Assembly: GCA_051884915.1 (NCBI GenBank)
Contig: JBJEWF010000020.1
Location: 1-64,000, forward strand
Origin: RUG572 sp051884915
GTDB taxonomy: Bacteria; Verrucomicrobiota; Kiritimatiellia; RFP12; UBA1067
Length of the DNA: 64,000 nucleotides
Direction: 5' to 3'
Shown: one piece after another, positions 41,148 to 48,280 of the stretch
Numbering within the stretch: position 1 is the first letter of the stretch
Layout of the letters: the number at the start of each line of letters is the position of its first letter
Position numbers and translations under genes: made by a program
Notes under the pieces: model-generated
The model's input: the letters and a program-made list of their open reading frames with translations, nothing else
Database searches by the model: none
What the model was told of the DNA's origin: nothing

Positions 41148-42752
41148 TTACATGCGCGTGTAGCGGGGACCGTCCCCACCTTGAGGGAACGTCCACTCTA
41201 TATTACCATAGGGGCACTTGATCTTGCAAGTCTTGCAGTGGAGGCAGTTCGAGAAGTCGATCTGCAGGGCCGCTCCCGGTTCCCCGTCGCGGCGGTAGAC
41301 CTCCGCCAGGCAGAACCGCGTGCACGGCGATCCGTATTTCTCCTCGCAGACCTGGCAGAGCGCCGCATCCCCGATTTTCAGATGGCACGGCTGGTCCTCC
41401 TCGTGGCGGGTGCCGCTCATGAACACGTCCGTCAGCCGGTCGGGCTGGACGGGGGAGGCCTCGACGGCATGCCGGCCCCTCTCGCGCGCCAGTTGCCCGG
41501 GCGCCAGCGGCTGCAGCGCCGCCGCGTCGCCCTCCGCGCAGCCCGGCACGCGGAACCAGGGAATCTTCCCGTTGGTCAGCCATGCCAACGCCGCCGCCGC
41601 CACGCCGGAGGGCAGGCCGAAACTGAAGGCGGCGCGCACGTTCCGCACGCGCGCGATCTCCTTCCATCCCGGCGTCTGCTTCAGGCGCGCTTCATAGCGT
41701 TCGCCGACGTCATCGCCGGCCGCCTCGGCAATCGCCATCGCCGCCGCCACGCCGCTCTGGCAGGCGATATGGACGCCCTTGATGCGGAGCGAATCCAGCA
41801 GGCCCGCGCCATCGCCCACGATCAGGCAGCCCGGCACGTGCGTCTTGGGGATTGCGTAGAAACCGCCTTCGGGAATCACCTTCACGCCGTAGGCCACGGA
41901 TTTCCCGCCCTTGATGTGCGGCGCCACGGCCGAAGAGGCCTTGAAGCGCTGGAACAGGCGGAACGGCTCGATCTCCGCGCGCGCGTAGTCCAGCGCATAG
42001 GCGTAGCCCACCATCACCTGCGTCTCCGACACGTGATAGACGAAACCGCCGCCGTACGTGTTGAAGTCGGCCGGCCAGCCGAACGTGTGCATCGTCTCGC
42101 CGGCCGTCTGCGTTCCCGCCGGCACCTCGATCAGCTCCTTGACGCCCACGGCATAGGTCGGCGGACGGACGCCCGCCAGCTTCCGCTCGGCAATCAGCCT
42201 GTCCGTCAGGATGCCGCATCCGCCTTCGGCCAGGACCACCGTCCCGGCGCGGATCTCCTCGGAGGCCAGATAGTTGGACCGCCGGGCGCCATTCTTGTCG
42301 AGGCCCTTTTCGCCCGTCCGCGCGCCGACGACGCGCCCGTTCTCCTCGATCAGCGCCGTCACGGCATAGCCCGTGTAGATTTCCACGCCGGCCTTGGCCG
42401 CGAGGTCCGCCAGATACACGACCAGTTTCGTCAACGAGAGGAGCGGGAATCCCTTCGAGCTCATCATCGGCGGCACCCAGGGGATCTTCACCGACGCCGA
42501 CTTCGTCAGCAGGCAGCGGAACGACTCCTTGACGACTTTCGCCTCGCACGGAATCTGCTCGATCTCCGCGGCGCTCAGGAATCCGCCGAATCCGGACGGA
42601 TCGACAATGGCGCCCGACAGAACGTGCGAACCCACGTTTCTGCCCTTTTCGAGGACCACCACGCGCAGATCCGGTTTCTCGCGCTTCAGCTTGATGGCCG
42701 CCGCCAGCCCTGCCGGCCCCGCGCCCACAACCAGTACGTCCGTCTTAATCAT
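41148..42752 (-). CDS. Electron-transfer flavoprotein:quinone oxidoreductase
   Basis: This is a 534-residue membrane-associated flavoenzyme that passes electrons from reduced ETF to quinone. The N-terminal FAD site is VVGAGPAGLAAAIKL; GYAVTALIEENGRVVGARTGEKGLDKNG and GCGILTDRLI are family landmarks. The C-terminus holds the [4Fe-4S] site (FCLAEVY, then NCLHCKTCKIKCPYGNIEWTFPQGGDGPRY), as in ETF-QO, where a FixX-like ferredoxin is fused to a FixC-like part. The start overlaps the etfA stop (ATGA). It lies immediately after the ferredoxin-type EtfA and EtfB, its probable electron donors. Confidence 0.94.
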   Translation of the reverse strand: MIKTDVLVVGAGPAGLAAAIKLKREKPDLRVVVLEKGRNVGSHVLSGAIVDPSGFGGFLSAAEIEQIPCEAKVVKESFRCLLTKSASVKIPWVPPMMSSKGFPLLSLTKLVVYLADLAAKAGVEIYTGYAVTALIEENGRVVGARTGEKGLDKNGARRSNYLASEEIRAGTVVLAEGGCGILTDRLIAERKLAGVRPPTYAVGVKELIEVPAGTQTAGETMHTFGWPADFNTYGGGFVYHVSETQVMVGYAYALDYARAEIEPFRLFQRFKASSAVAPHIKGGKSVAYGVKVIPEGGFYAIPKTHVPGCLIVGDGAGLLDSLRIKGVHIACQSGVAAAMAIAEAAGDDVGERYEARLKQTPGWKEIARVRNVRAAFSFGLPSGVAAAALAWLTNGKIPWFRVPGCAEGDAAALQPLAPGQLARERGRHAVEASPVQPDRLTDVFMSGTRHEEDQPCHLKIGDAALCQVCEEKYGSPCTRFCLAEVYRRDGEPGAALQIDFSNCLHCKTCKIKCPYGNIEWTFPQGGDGPRYTRM

Positions 42753-43969
42753 TTCTCAAGCTCCTTGACGAGTGCGGGGAGAATCTCGAACAGATCGCCG
42801 ACGATGCCGAGATCGGCCACGCCGAAAATCGGCGCGTTCGGATCGGAGTTGACCGCGACGACCGTATCGGCCCCGCGGATGCCCTCCAGGTGCTGGATCG
42901 CCCCCGAAATGCCGAAACAGAGATAGAGCTTCGGCGCCACCGTCTTGCCGGTCTGTCCGACCTGCCGCGCCACGGGCGCCCAGCGCGCGTCCACGCAGGC
43001 GCGCGAACAGGCCACTTCGCCTCCCAGCAGTTCGGCCAGGCGGAACAGCAGCCTGAAATTCTCCTCCTTCTTCAGCCCGCGCCCGCCGGCGACCAGAATG
43101 TCATGGGCGGCAATGTCGATGGCGGCGGGATCGGCGGTCTTCTTCAGCAGTTTCGTCCGCGGCGCCATCAGCTTCAGCGTCTCCGCCAGGATCTGTCCCG
43201 TCCGGCTGGCGTCCGGAGGCGCCTTCTTGAAGACCTTCGGCCGCACCGTCGCCATCTGGGGACGGTGGTTCGGCGTCATGATCGTCGCCATGATGTTGCC
43301 GCCGAAGGCCGGGCGCGTCTGATGCAGCAGCATTTGCGTCTCGCCCGTGTCCTTGTTCGGCGTCCGCTCGATTTTCAGCATCGTGCAGTCGGCGGTCAGT
43401 CCCGTGCGGACCTTCACCGCCACGCGGGCGAAGAACGCGCGGCCCACGGCCGTCGCGCCCGCGAGAATCACCTCGGGCCGGTACTTGACCACGAGCTGGC
43501 TCACCGCATCGACATAGACGTTCGCCTCGTAGACCGCCACGTTCGGATCGTCGACGACATGGACGACATCGGCGCCGGCGGCGATCAGGCTCCGTTTCAC
43601 CGCCTCGGAAAGGCCGCTTCCCAGCAGCACCGCGCAGAGCCTCGTCCCGGCGCCGCGCTGCGCCTTCAGCTCCAGCCCCTTCGCGAGCAGCTCGAACGCC
43701 ACCTCGGCGACCACGCCCTGGTTCTGCTCGGCGAAGACCCAGATGTCCCTGTACTGCCCGATGTTTTCCGTTCCGCAGACCTTCCGCTTCGTCTCGGCTA
43801 TCGCCTTGAACGGGCAGGCCTTCACGCAGGCGCCGCAGGCCCTGCAGGCCGCCGGATCGACTTCCGCCAGCCTGCCGACCATCTTCAGGGCGCCAAACCC
43901 GCATCCCCTCACGCAGGCGCCGCACCCCTTGCACAGCCCGGGGTCGATGAAAACCGGAGCGTCCGCCAT
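42749..43969 (-). CDS. etfA: Electron-transfer flavoprotein alpha subunit with an N-terminal 2[4Fe-4S] ferredoxin domain
   Basis: This is a 406-residue protein. Residues 5-60 are a bacterial ferredoxin domain with two complete clusters (C13, C16, C19, C23 and C42, C45, C48, C52). Next is the EtfA domain, from about residue 73 (RDIWVFAEQNQG). The FAD-binding C-terminus is canonical: GGRGLKKEENF, VDARWAPVARQVGQTGKTVAPKLYLCFGISGAIQHLEG and AVNSDPNAPIFGVADLGIVGD. Such ferredoxin-fused EtfA occurs in anaerobes, for example in caffeyl-CoA reductase complexes, and is linked to electron bifurcation. The ATG at 43969 overlaps the etfB stop by one base (TGATG). Confidence 0.94.
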   Translation of the reverse strand: MADAPVFIDPGLCKGCGACVRGCGFGALKMVGRLAEVDPAACRACGACVKACPFKAIAETKRKVCGTENIGQYRDIWVFAEQNQGVVAEVAFELLAKGLELKAQRGAGTRLCAVLLGSGLSEAVKRSLIAAGADVVHVVDDPNVAVYEANVYVDAVSQLVVKYRPEVILAGATAVGRAFFARVAVKVRTGLTADCTMLKIERTPNKDTGETQMLLHQTRPAFGGNIMATIMTPNHRPQMATVRPKVFKKAPPDASRTGQILAETLKLMAPRTKLLKKTADPAAIDIAAHDILVAGGRGLKKEENFRLLFRLAELLGGEVACSRACVDARWAPVARQVGQTGKTVAPKLYLCFGISGAIQHLEGIRGADTVVAVNSDPNAPIFGVADLGIVGDLFEILPALVKELEK

Positions 43970-44775
43970 CACTTCACCAGTCCTTTCTTCGTCAGGAAGT
44001 CGACGATCGCGCGGGCGCCCGCCGCCCCGTCTCCCCGCGCGTCGACCTTCGCGCCCCCGCCTTTGGATGGCGGCGGAAAGATCGCGACGACCTTGGTGGG
44101 CGAACCCGTCAGGCCGATGCGGGCCGGATCGGCGCCAATCGCCTTTTCGTCCAGCACGGTCACGTCCGTCCGCGCCGCGCGCATCGCGCCGGCCAAAGGC
44201 GCGAAGCGCGGCGTCGACGCCTCCTTCAGCACCGTCATCACCGCCGGGAACGTCCCCTCGACGACCTGTTCGCCGTCGTCCATCACCGTCGTCACCGTAT
44301 AGGCCGACGACCCGGGCGCGACCGACAGGCTCTTCACGTAGGTCACGAGGGGGACGTCCAGGAATTCGGACACGCCCGGTCCCACCTGGGCCGTGTCGCC
44401 GTCGATGGCCTGCTTCCCGAAGAGAACCAGATCGGGAATCGCGCCGTCGCAGATCTTCCGGATGCCCATTGCGAGCGTATAGGACGTGGCCAGGGTGTCC
44501 GCGCCGCCAAAGGCGCGGGAGGACAGCAGGAACGCATCGTCCGCGCCCCGCGCCAGCGCCTCCTTCAGGACGACCGCCGCCTGGGGCGGTCCCATCGAAA
44601 CGGCCGTCACGCGGGCGCCCGCGGCGTCTTTCAGCCGCAGGCCTTCCTCCAGCGCGTATTCGTCAAACGGATTGACGATCGACTCGACGCCCTCGCGCAT
44701 GAGGGTGTTGGTCTTCGGATTGATCCGGACATTGGTCGTGTCCGGGACTTGCTTGAGGCAAACGACGACGTGCAT
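43969..44775 (-). CDS. etfB: Electron-transfer flavoprotein beta subunit
   Basis: This is a 268-residue canonical EtfB: MHVVVCLKQVPDTTNVRINPKTNTL, the adenine-binding DLVLFGKQAIDGDTAQVGP, and EGTFPAVMTVLKEASTPRF before the C-terminal arm that wraps EtfA. The bound AMP or second FAD cannot be told apart by eye, but pairing with a ferredoxin-type EtfA favours a bifurcating or quinone-linked role. CAGGAG lies before the ATG. Partner genes follow directly. No acyl-CoA dehydrogenase is in the window. Confidence 0.95.
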   Translation of the reverse strand: MHVVVCLKQVPDTTNVRINPKTNTLMREGVESIVNPFDEYALEEGLRLKDAAGARVTAVSMGPPQAAVVLKEALARGADDAFLLSSRAFGGADTLATSYTLAMGIRKICDGAIPDLVLFGKQAIDGDTAQVGPGVSEFLDVPLVTYVKSLSVAPGSSAYTVTTVMDDGEQVVEGTFPAVMTVLKEASTPRFAPLAGAMRAARTDVTVLDEKAIGADPARIGLTGSPTKVVAIFPPPSKGGGAKVDARGDGAAGARAIVDFLTKKGLVK

Positions 44776-44861
44776 GGAGGCTCCTGGCTGTCAACTGATC
44801 CGACAGGCCGAATCGCCGGTTTCCCGGGGCTTCCCGCCCCGCCGACCCGGCGGATCGGCCG

Positions 44862-46061
44862 CTACTGCGCGCTGAAACGGTATTCCGTCCGCGAACGGAA
44901 CGTCTCGCCCGGGCGGAGCACCGTGGACGGGAACTCCGGATGGTTCGGCGAATCCGGGAAGTGCTGCGTTTCGAGCGCCACGCCGGCGTACTGGCAGAGA
45001 TGCCGGCCCGCGGCCTTGGCGGGCAGCTCGTCCGTCATGTTCTGCGCGCCGTACATCTGCATGCCGGGTTCGGTCGTCCAGATCTCCAGCTTGCGGCCGG
45101 AAACGGGATCGCGCAGCGTGCAGGCCGGCTTGAGTTCGCCCGGCTTGCCGCGCAGCACGAAGTTGTGGTCGTACCAGTTGTCCATCGGCGCGAGCGACGC
45201 ATCGGCTTTCATCAGATCGGCCCTGGCCCCGATGGCGCGCGGCTCCGTGAAATCGAATCCCGTGCCCTTCACCGGCGCATGGGACGTGGGAATCAGGCCT
45301 TCCGTCGTCTTCGTGTACGCGTCGGCGAAGATCTGAAGCTCCTGGCCGAGCACGTTGCCGCTCGACTCGCCCGCCATGTTCCAGTAGGAATGGTGCGTCA
45401 GGTTCAGCACCGTCGGCTTGTCCGTCGTGGCCTCGTAGTCGATCGTCCACGTGTTGTCCGGCAGAACCCTGTAGGTGACCTTGCACGTCACCGTGCCCGG
45501 GAAGCCCATTTCGCCGTCCGCGGAGACATAGGTCAGTTCGAGCCCGGGGACGCCTTTCTCGTGAATCGGCTTTGCCTTCCACACCTTCTTGTCCCAGCCG
45601 TCGGGGCCGCCATGGAGGTTGCAATGCCGCTTGGCCTTGTTCTCGTTGATCGGCAGCTGGTATTCCTTGCCGTCGATCTTGAACTTGCCGTCGGCGATGC
45701 GGTTGCCGAAACGGCCGATGAGCGTGCCCATCGAGAAGCCGAACGTCTCGTATTCCTCCGGCGTGTTCCAGCCCAGCGTCACGTCGGCGAGATTGCCGAA
45801 CTTGTCCGGCGCGTAGCAGCGCACCAGGCGCCCGCCGTAGTCGGAAATCTCGACCGTCAGGCCGCCCTTGCCCTGCAGCCGGTAGAGTTTCACCACCTGC
45901 CCGTTGGCAAGCTTGCCGAACGGCCGGATCCGCCGTCCCAGCTGTCCGTGCGCCTTCGTCGCGGCCCGGCCGCACGCGGCGGACGCATCGTTCTTGGCGA
46001 AGCACAGGCCCGCGGCCGTCACGGCGCAGGCGAGAGTCATCATGGTTTTCATGTCTTTCAT
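44862..46061 (-). CDS. galM: Secreted aldose 1-epimerase
   Basis: This is a 399-residue mutarotase interconverting sugar anomers, here with a signal peptide (MTLACAVTAAGLCFA), so it acts in the periplasm or outside. Family landmarks are VEISDYGGRLVRCYAPDKFG, GRFGNRIADGKF, CNLHGGPDGWDKKVW, NLTHHSYWNMAGE (catalytic His), NWYDHNFVLRG, and QHFPDSPNHPEFPSTVL with the catalytic Glu region just before. The ATG at 46061 overlaps the gtrA stop as ATGA; ATG 46052 is an alternative with a better Shine-Dalgarno spacing. The 86-bp gap to etfB has no clear promoter. Confidence 0.94.
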   Translation of the reverse strand: MKDMKTMMTLACAVTAAGLCFAKNDASAACGRAATKAHGQLGRRIRPFGKLANGQVVKLYRLQGKGGLTVEISDYGGRLVRCYAPDKFGNLADVTLGWNTPEEYETFGFSMGTLIGRFGNRIADGKFKIDGKEYQLPINENKAKRHCNLHGGPDGWDKKVWKAKPIHEKGVPGLELTYVSADGEMGFPGTVTCKVTYRVLPDNTWTIDYEATTDKPTVLNLTHHSYWNMAGESSGNVLGQELQIFADAYTKTTEGLIPTSHAPVKGTGFDFTEPRAIGARADLMKADASLAPMDNWYDHNFVLRGKPGELKPACTLRDPVSGRKLEIWTTEPGMQMYGAQNMTDELPAKAAGRHLCQYAGVALETQHFPDSPNHPEFPSTVLRPGETFRSRTEYRFSAQ

Positions 46062-46552
46062 CCTTTGAATATGAAATGCTTGCGAGCGAAAAAGTTGACG
46101 AGGAACGACACGACGACCTCGACCAGAACGGCCAGGGTCGTCATCATTCCCGCATAGTGGATGAGCAGCTTCATCACGCCGAGGGCGACCGCCGTGGCGA
46201 ACGTCGCCATCCCGAAGAACATGCCGAACTCCGCGTACCACCTGAATTTCCCCGGCTTGAACACGAACCGGCGGTTCATCAGCCAGCAGAAGACGTTGGC
46301 GCACGCGAAACCCACGGCCGTCGCCGCGCAGGCGCGGACGGACCGGACGGCGTCCGACACCTCGACGGCGGGCAGATGCGCGAAACGCACCGCCCAGTCG
46401 TCGGGAGTCAGGCACTTCAGGCACGTCGCGGCCAGGGCGTAGAAGATCCCCGTCTGCACGCCTGTCGCCAATACGCCGATCGCGCCGTACTTGACGAACT
46501 GCTCGAACGGCGTGCATCCATGCGACAGAAAACGCTTCAGGGACTGTCTCAT
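46058..46552 (-). CDS. GtrA-like membrane protein
   Basis: This is a 164-residue protein with four predicted spans typical of the GtrA/DPMS family, which flips or accepts lipid-linked sugars for cell-surface glycosylation. It starts QFVKYGAIGVLATGVQTGIFYAL, has NVFCWLMNRRFVFKPG in the middle, and ends FLVNFFARKHFIFKG. GGAG lies before the ATG. It lies 14 bp after the divergent etfA and overlaps galM. No glycosyltransferase partner is next to it. Confidence 0.9.
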   Translation of the reverse strand: MRQSLKRFLSHGCTPFEQFVKYGAIGVLATGVQTGIFYALAATCLKCLTPDDWAVRFAHLPAVEVSDAVRSVRACAATAVGFACANVFCWLMNRRFVFKPGKFRWYAEFGMFFGMATFATAVALGVMKLLIHYAGMMTTLAVLVEVVVSFLVNFFARKHFIFKG

Positions 46553-46566
46553 CGGCTCTCCGGCGA

Positions 46567-47403
46567 TCAGCCCAGAAGTTCGTTGACCTTCTTCATCACC
46601 TCGAACGCGTCCGCCACGTAGAGGACGTCCGCCTTGCCCTGCGCCCAGCCGCAATTCGCGTCGAGGTTCACGGCGCGGCGCTCCGCGATGAACCGCCAGC
46701 CGACCACGTGCGGCTCCTCGCCATGGCAGCAGGTCGCGAGGCCCTTGGCGTGACGCGGCGTCGAACCCGTCTGGCCGACCTGGTTCATGTGGCTCATGAA
46801 CGAAAACGCCTGCGCGGCCTCCGGCATGTCCACGAGGGACTTGGACGAACCGAGCGAGGCGCCGCTCTTCCCGAGGAAATCCGTGATCGTCGCCGCGGCG
46901 ACATCGAGATGCGCCGCGCCGTCGGCCTGCTTCTTCGTCCAGCCCGCTCCCGCCACAAAGAGCAGCTGCGCGTCCGGCTTGACCGTCGAGGCGCCGCCGC
47001 GACCGGCCGCCACGACGCCATTCGCCGTCGTCCGGGACGGCTGGGATGCGGCGAGGTCGGGAACGAGCGGCGTCACGCCGAGCTTTGCGCAGATCTCGCC
47101 GAAGAGCGACGGGTCGGTCGCCACCACCCACGGCTTCGCCGTCCGCGTGAACGTCGTCAGGATGCGCTGGCGGTAGGCCCAGCGCTGGACCGTGGCCGTT
47201 TCGCCCGCGATCGCCACGTCGACGACGTTGGTGTCGATTTCCGCGCCCGCACGGAGCGCCGCCGCCGGCATGGCGCGCTTCACGCGCGAGTTGCCCGGCA
47301 CCAGAATCAGATCGGCCGCCGCCCCCTGAATCGCCGCCGCGAACGCGGGAACGTCCTGGGAATACGTGCCGTTTCCTTCAATCACAAATGCTTTGACGAC
47401 CAT
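46567..47403 (-). CDS. Divergent electron-transfer flavoprotein alpha subunit
   Basis: This is a 278-residue EtfA-type protein. The N-terminal half resembles EtfA (KAFVIEGNGTYSQDVPAF...AAADLILVPGNSRVKRAMPAAALRAG). The C-terminal FAD domain retains QVGQTGS but lacks the GISGAIQH motif (it reads CCHGEEPHVVG) and the NSDPNAPIF segment (here LDANCGWAQGKADVLYVAD). FAD binding is therefore probably altered, or a different cofactor is held. It follows the divergent EtfB by 4 bp and must form a pair with it. Confidence 0.78.
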   Translation of the reverse strand: MVVKAFVIEGNGTYSQDVPAFAAAIQGAAADLILVPGNSRVKRAMPAAALRAGAEIDTNVVDVAIAGETATVQRWAYRQRILTTFTRTAKPWVVATDPSLFGEICAKLGVTPLVPDLAASQPSRTTANGVVAAGRGGASTVKPDAQLLFVAGAGWTKKQADGAAHLDVAAATITDFLGKSGASLGSSKSLVDMPEAAQAFSFMSHMNQVGQTGSTPRHAKGLATCCHGEEPHVVGWRFIAERRAVNLDANCGWAQGKADVLYVADAFEVMKKVNELLG

Positions 47404-47407
47404 GGCT

Positions 47408-48208
47408 TCAACCCCTCATCCATTCCACGATTTCCTGCGCAACCGCCTCGACCGGCAGATCCTTCTTGACGACCGTGTCGCGTTTGGCGGACGGGACTTC
47501 CGTCTTCACGTAGGCGATGCCGCCCACGCCGACGGCGGCGGCCGGCGCCTTCATCAGCGCCGGCATCAGGCCGCGCATGTTCATCATGCCCACCTGCGGA
47601 TTGTTCGGCGGTTCGGGCAGACTGCCCGTCGCCCAGCCGATGGCCGCGGGGAAGCCCGCGCAGGTGGAGGACAGATACTGGCCCCCTTCAATGCGCTCAA
47701 GCACGGAAAACGAATCGTCGTCCGCCACCTTCAGCTCGTCCACGGCCATGAAAAATTCGGTGATGCCCAGTTTCTCCGCCACGAACTGCAACGTGACGCC
47801 CGCATCGCGCGAAGCGCTCGCGCATCCGCCGAACAGCAGGTCCGGCGGTTCGGGCAGCGTCCCGATCGCCTTCGCGAGTTCGGCCGCCGTCTGCTTCGCA
47901 TCCGTAAAGCCGCCCGCCGGCGCGTTGACCGCCACGAGCTGGAACGGCGCCTTCTGCGCGACCGTCATCATCAGCTGCTGCAGCTTCGCCTTCGGCCCCA
48001 GGGCCACCAGCGTCACTTTCGAGCCCGCCCGGGCCTTCGCCAGGGCGGCCGCCTCGTACAGCGCGCACGCCGCCCACGGATCCAGCACGCTCGGCAGCAT
48101 CTGCTCGTTCTTCAGGCCGGGCCCCTGCGGCGTCTGCACCGGCTCCAGCGTCTGCAGCGGATCCGGCACCAGCGAACCGCATACCACGATATTCAACGGT
48201 TTTCCCAT
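47408..48208 (-). CDS. Divergent electron-transfer flavoprotein beta subunit
   Basis: This is a 266-residue EtfB/FixA-type protein beginning NIVVCGSLVPDPLQTLEP (instead of VCLKQVPDT). It includes NEQMLPSVLDPWAACALYEAAALAKARAGSKVTLVALGPK and PPDLLFGGCASASRDAG at the nucleotide site. Relative to the canonical etfB at 43969-44775 it has clear insertions and changes, so it is not a recent duplicate. It leads the ETF operon behind an extended -10 promoter. Function is likely electron transfer from an unidentified dehydrogenase. Confidence 0.8.
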   Translation of the reverse strand: MGKPLNIVVCGSLVPDPLQTLEPVQTPQGPGLKNEQMLPSVLDPWAACALYEAAALAKARAGSKVTLVALGPKAKLQQLMMTVAQKAPFQLVAVNAPAGGFTDAKQTAAELAKAIGTLPEPPDLLFGGCASASRDAGVTLQFVAEKLGITEFFMAVDELKVADDDSFSVLERIEGGQYLSSTCAGFPAAIGWATGSLPEPPNNPQVGMMNMRGLMPALMKAPAAAVGVGGIAYVKTEVPSAKRDTVVKKDLPVEAVAQEIVEWMRG

Positions 48209-48249
48209 CTCATCTCCTTTTTGTCGGTCAAAAGTTCCAACCCGGCTCC

Positions 48250-48258
48250 ATTATAGCA
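48250..48258 (-). promoter_or_regulatory. Extended -10 promoter of the ETF region
   Basis: TGCTATAAT on the minus strand (TATAAT at 48255 to 48250), preceded by a T-run. Start near 48243 gives a leader of about 35 nt before the divergent etfB. The site lies just past the mutS stop, so mutS is transcribed separately. Confidence 0.7.
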
Positions 48259-48280
48259 AAAACGCCCCATTCGCGCCGCG

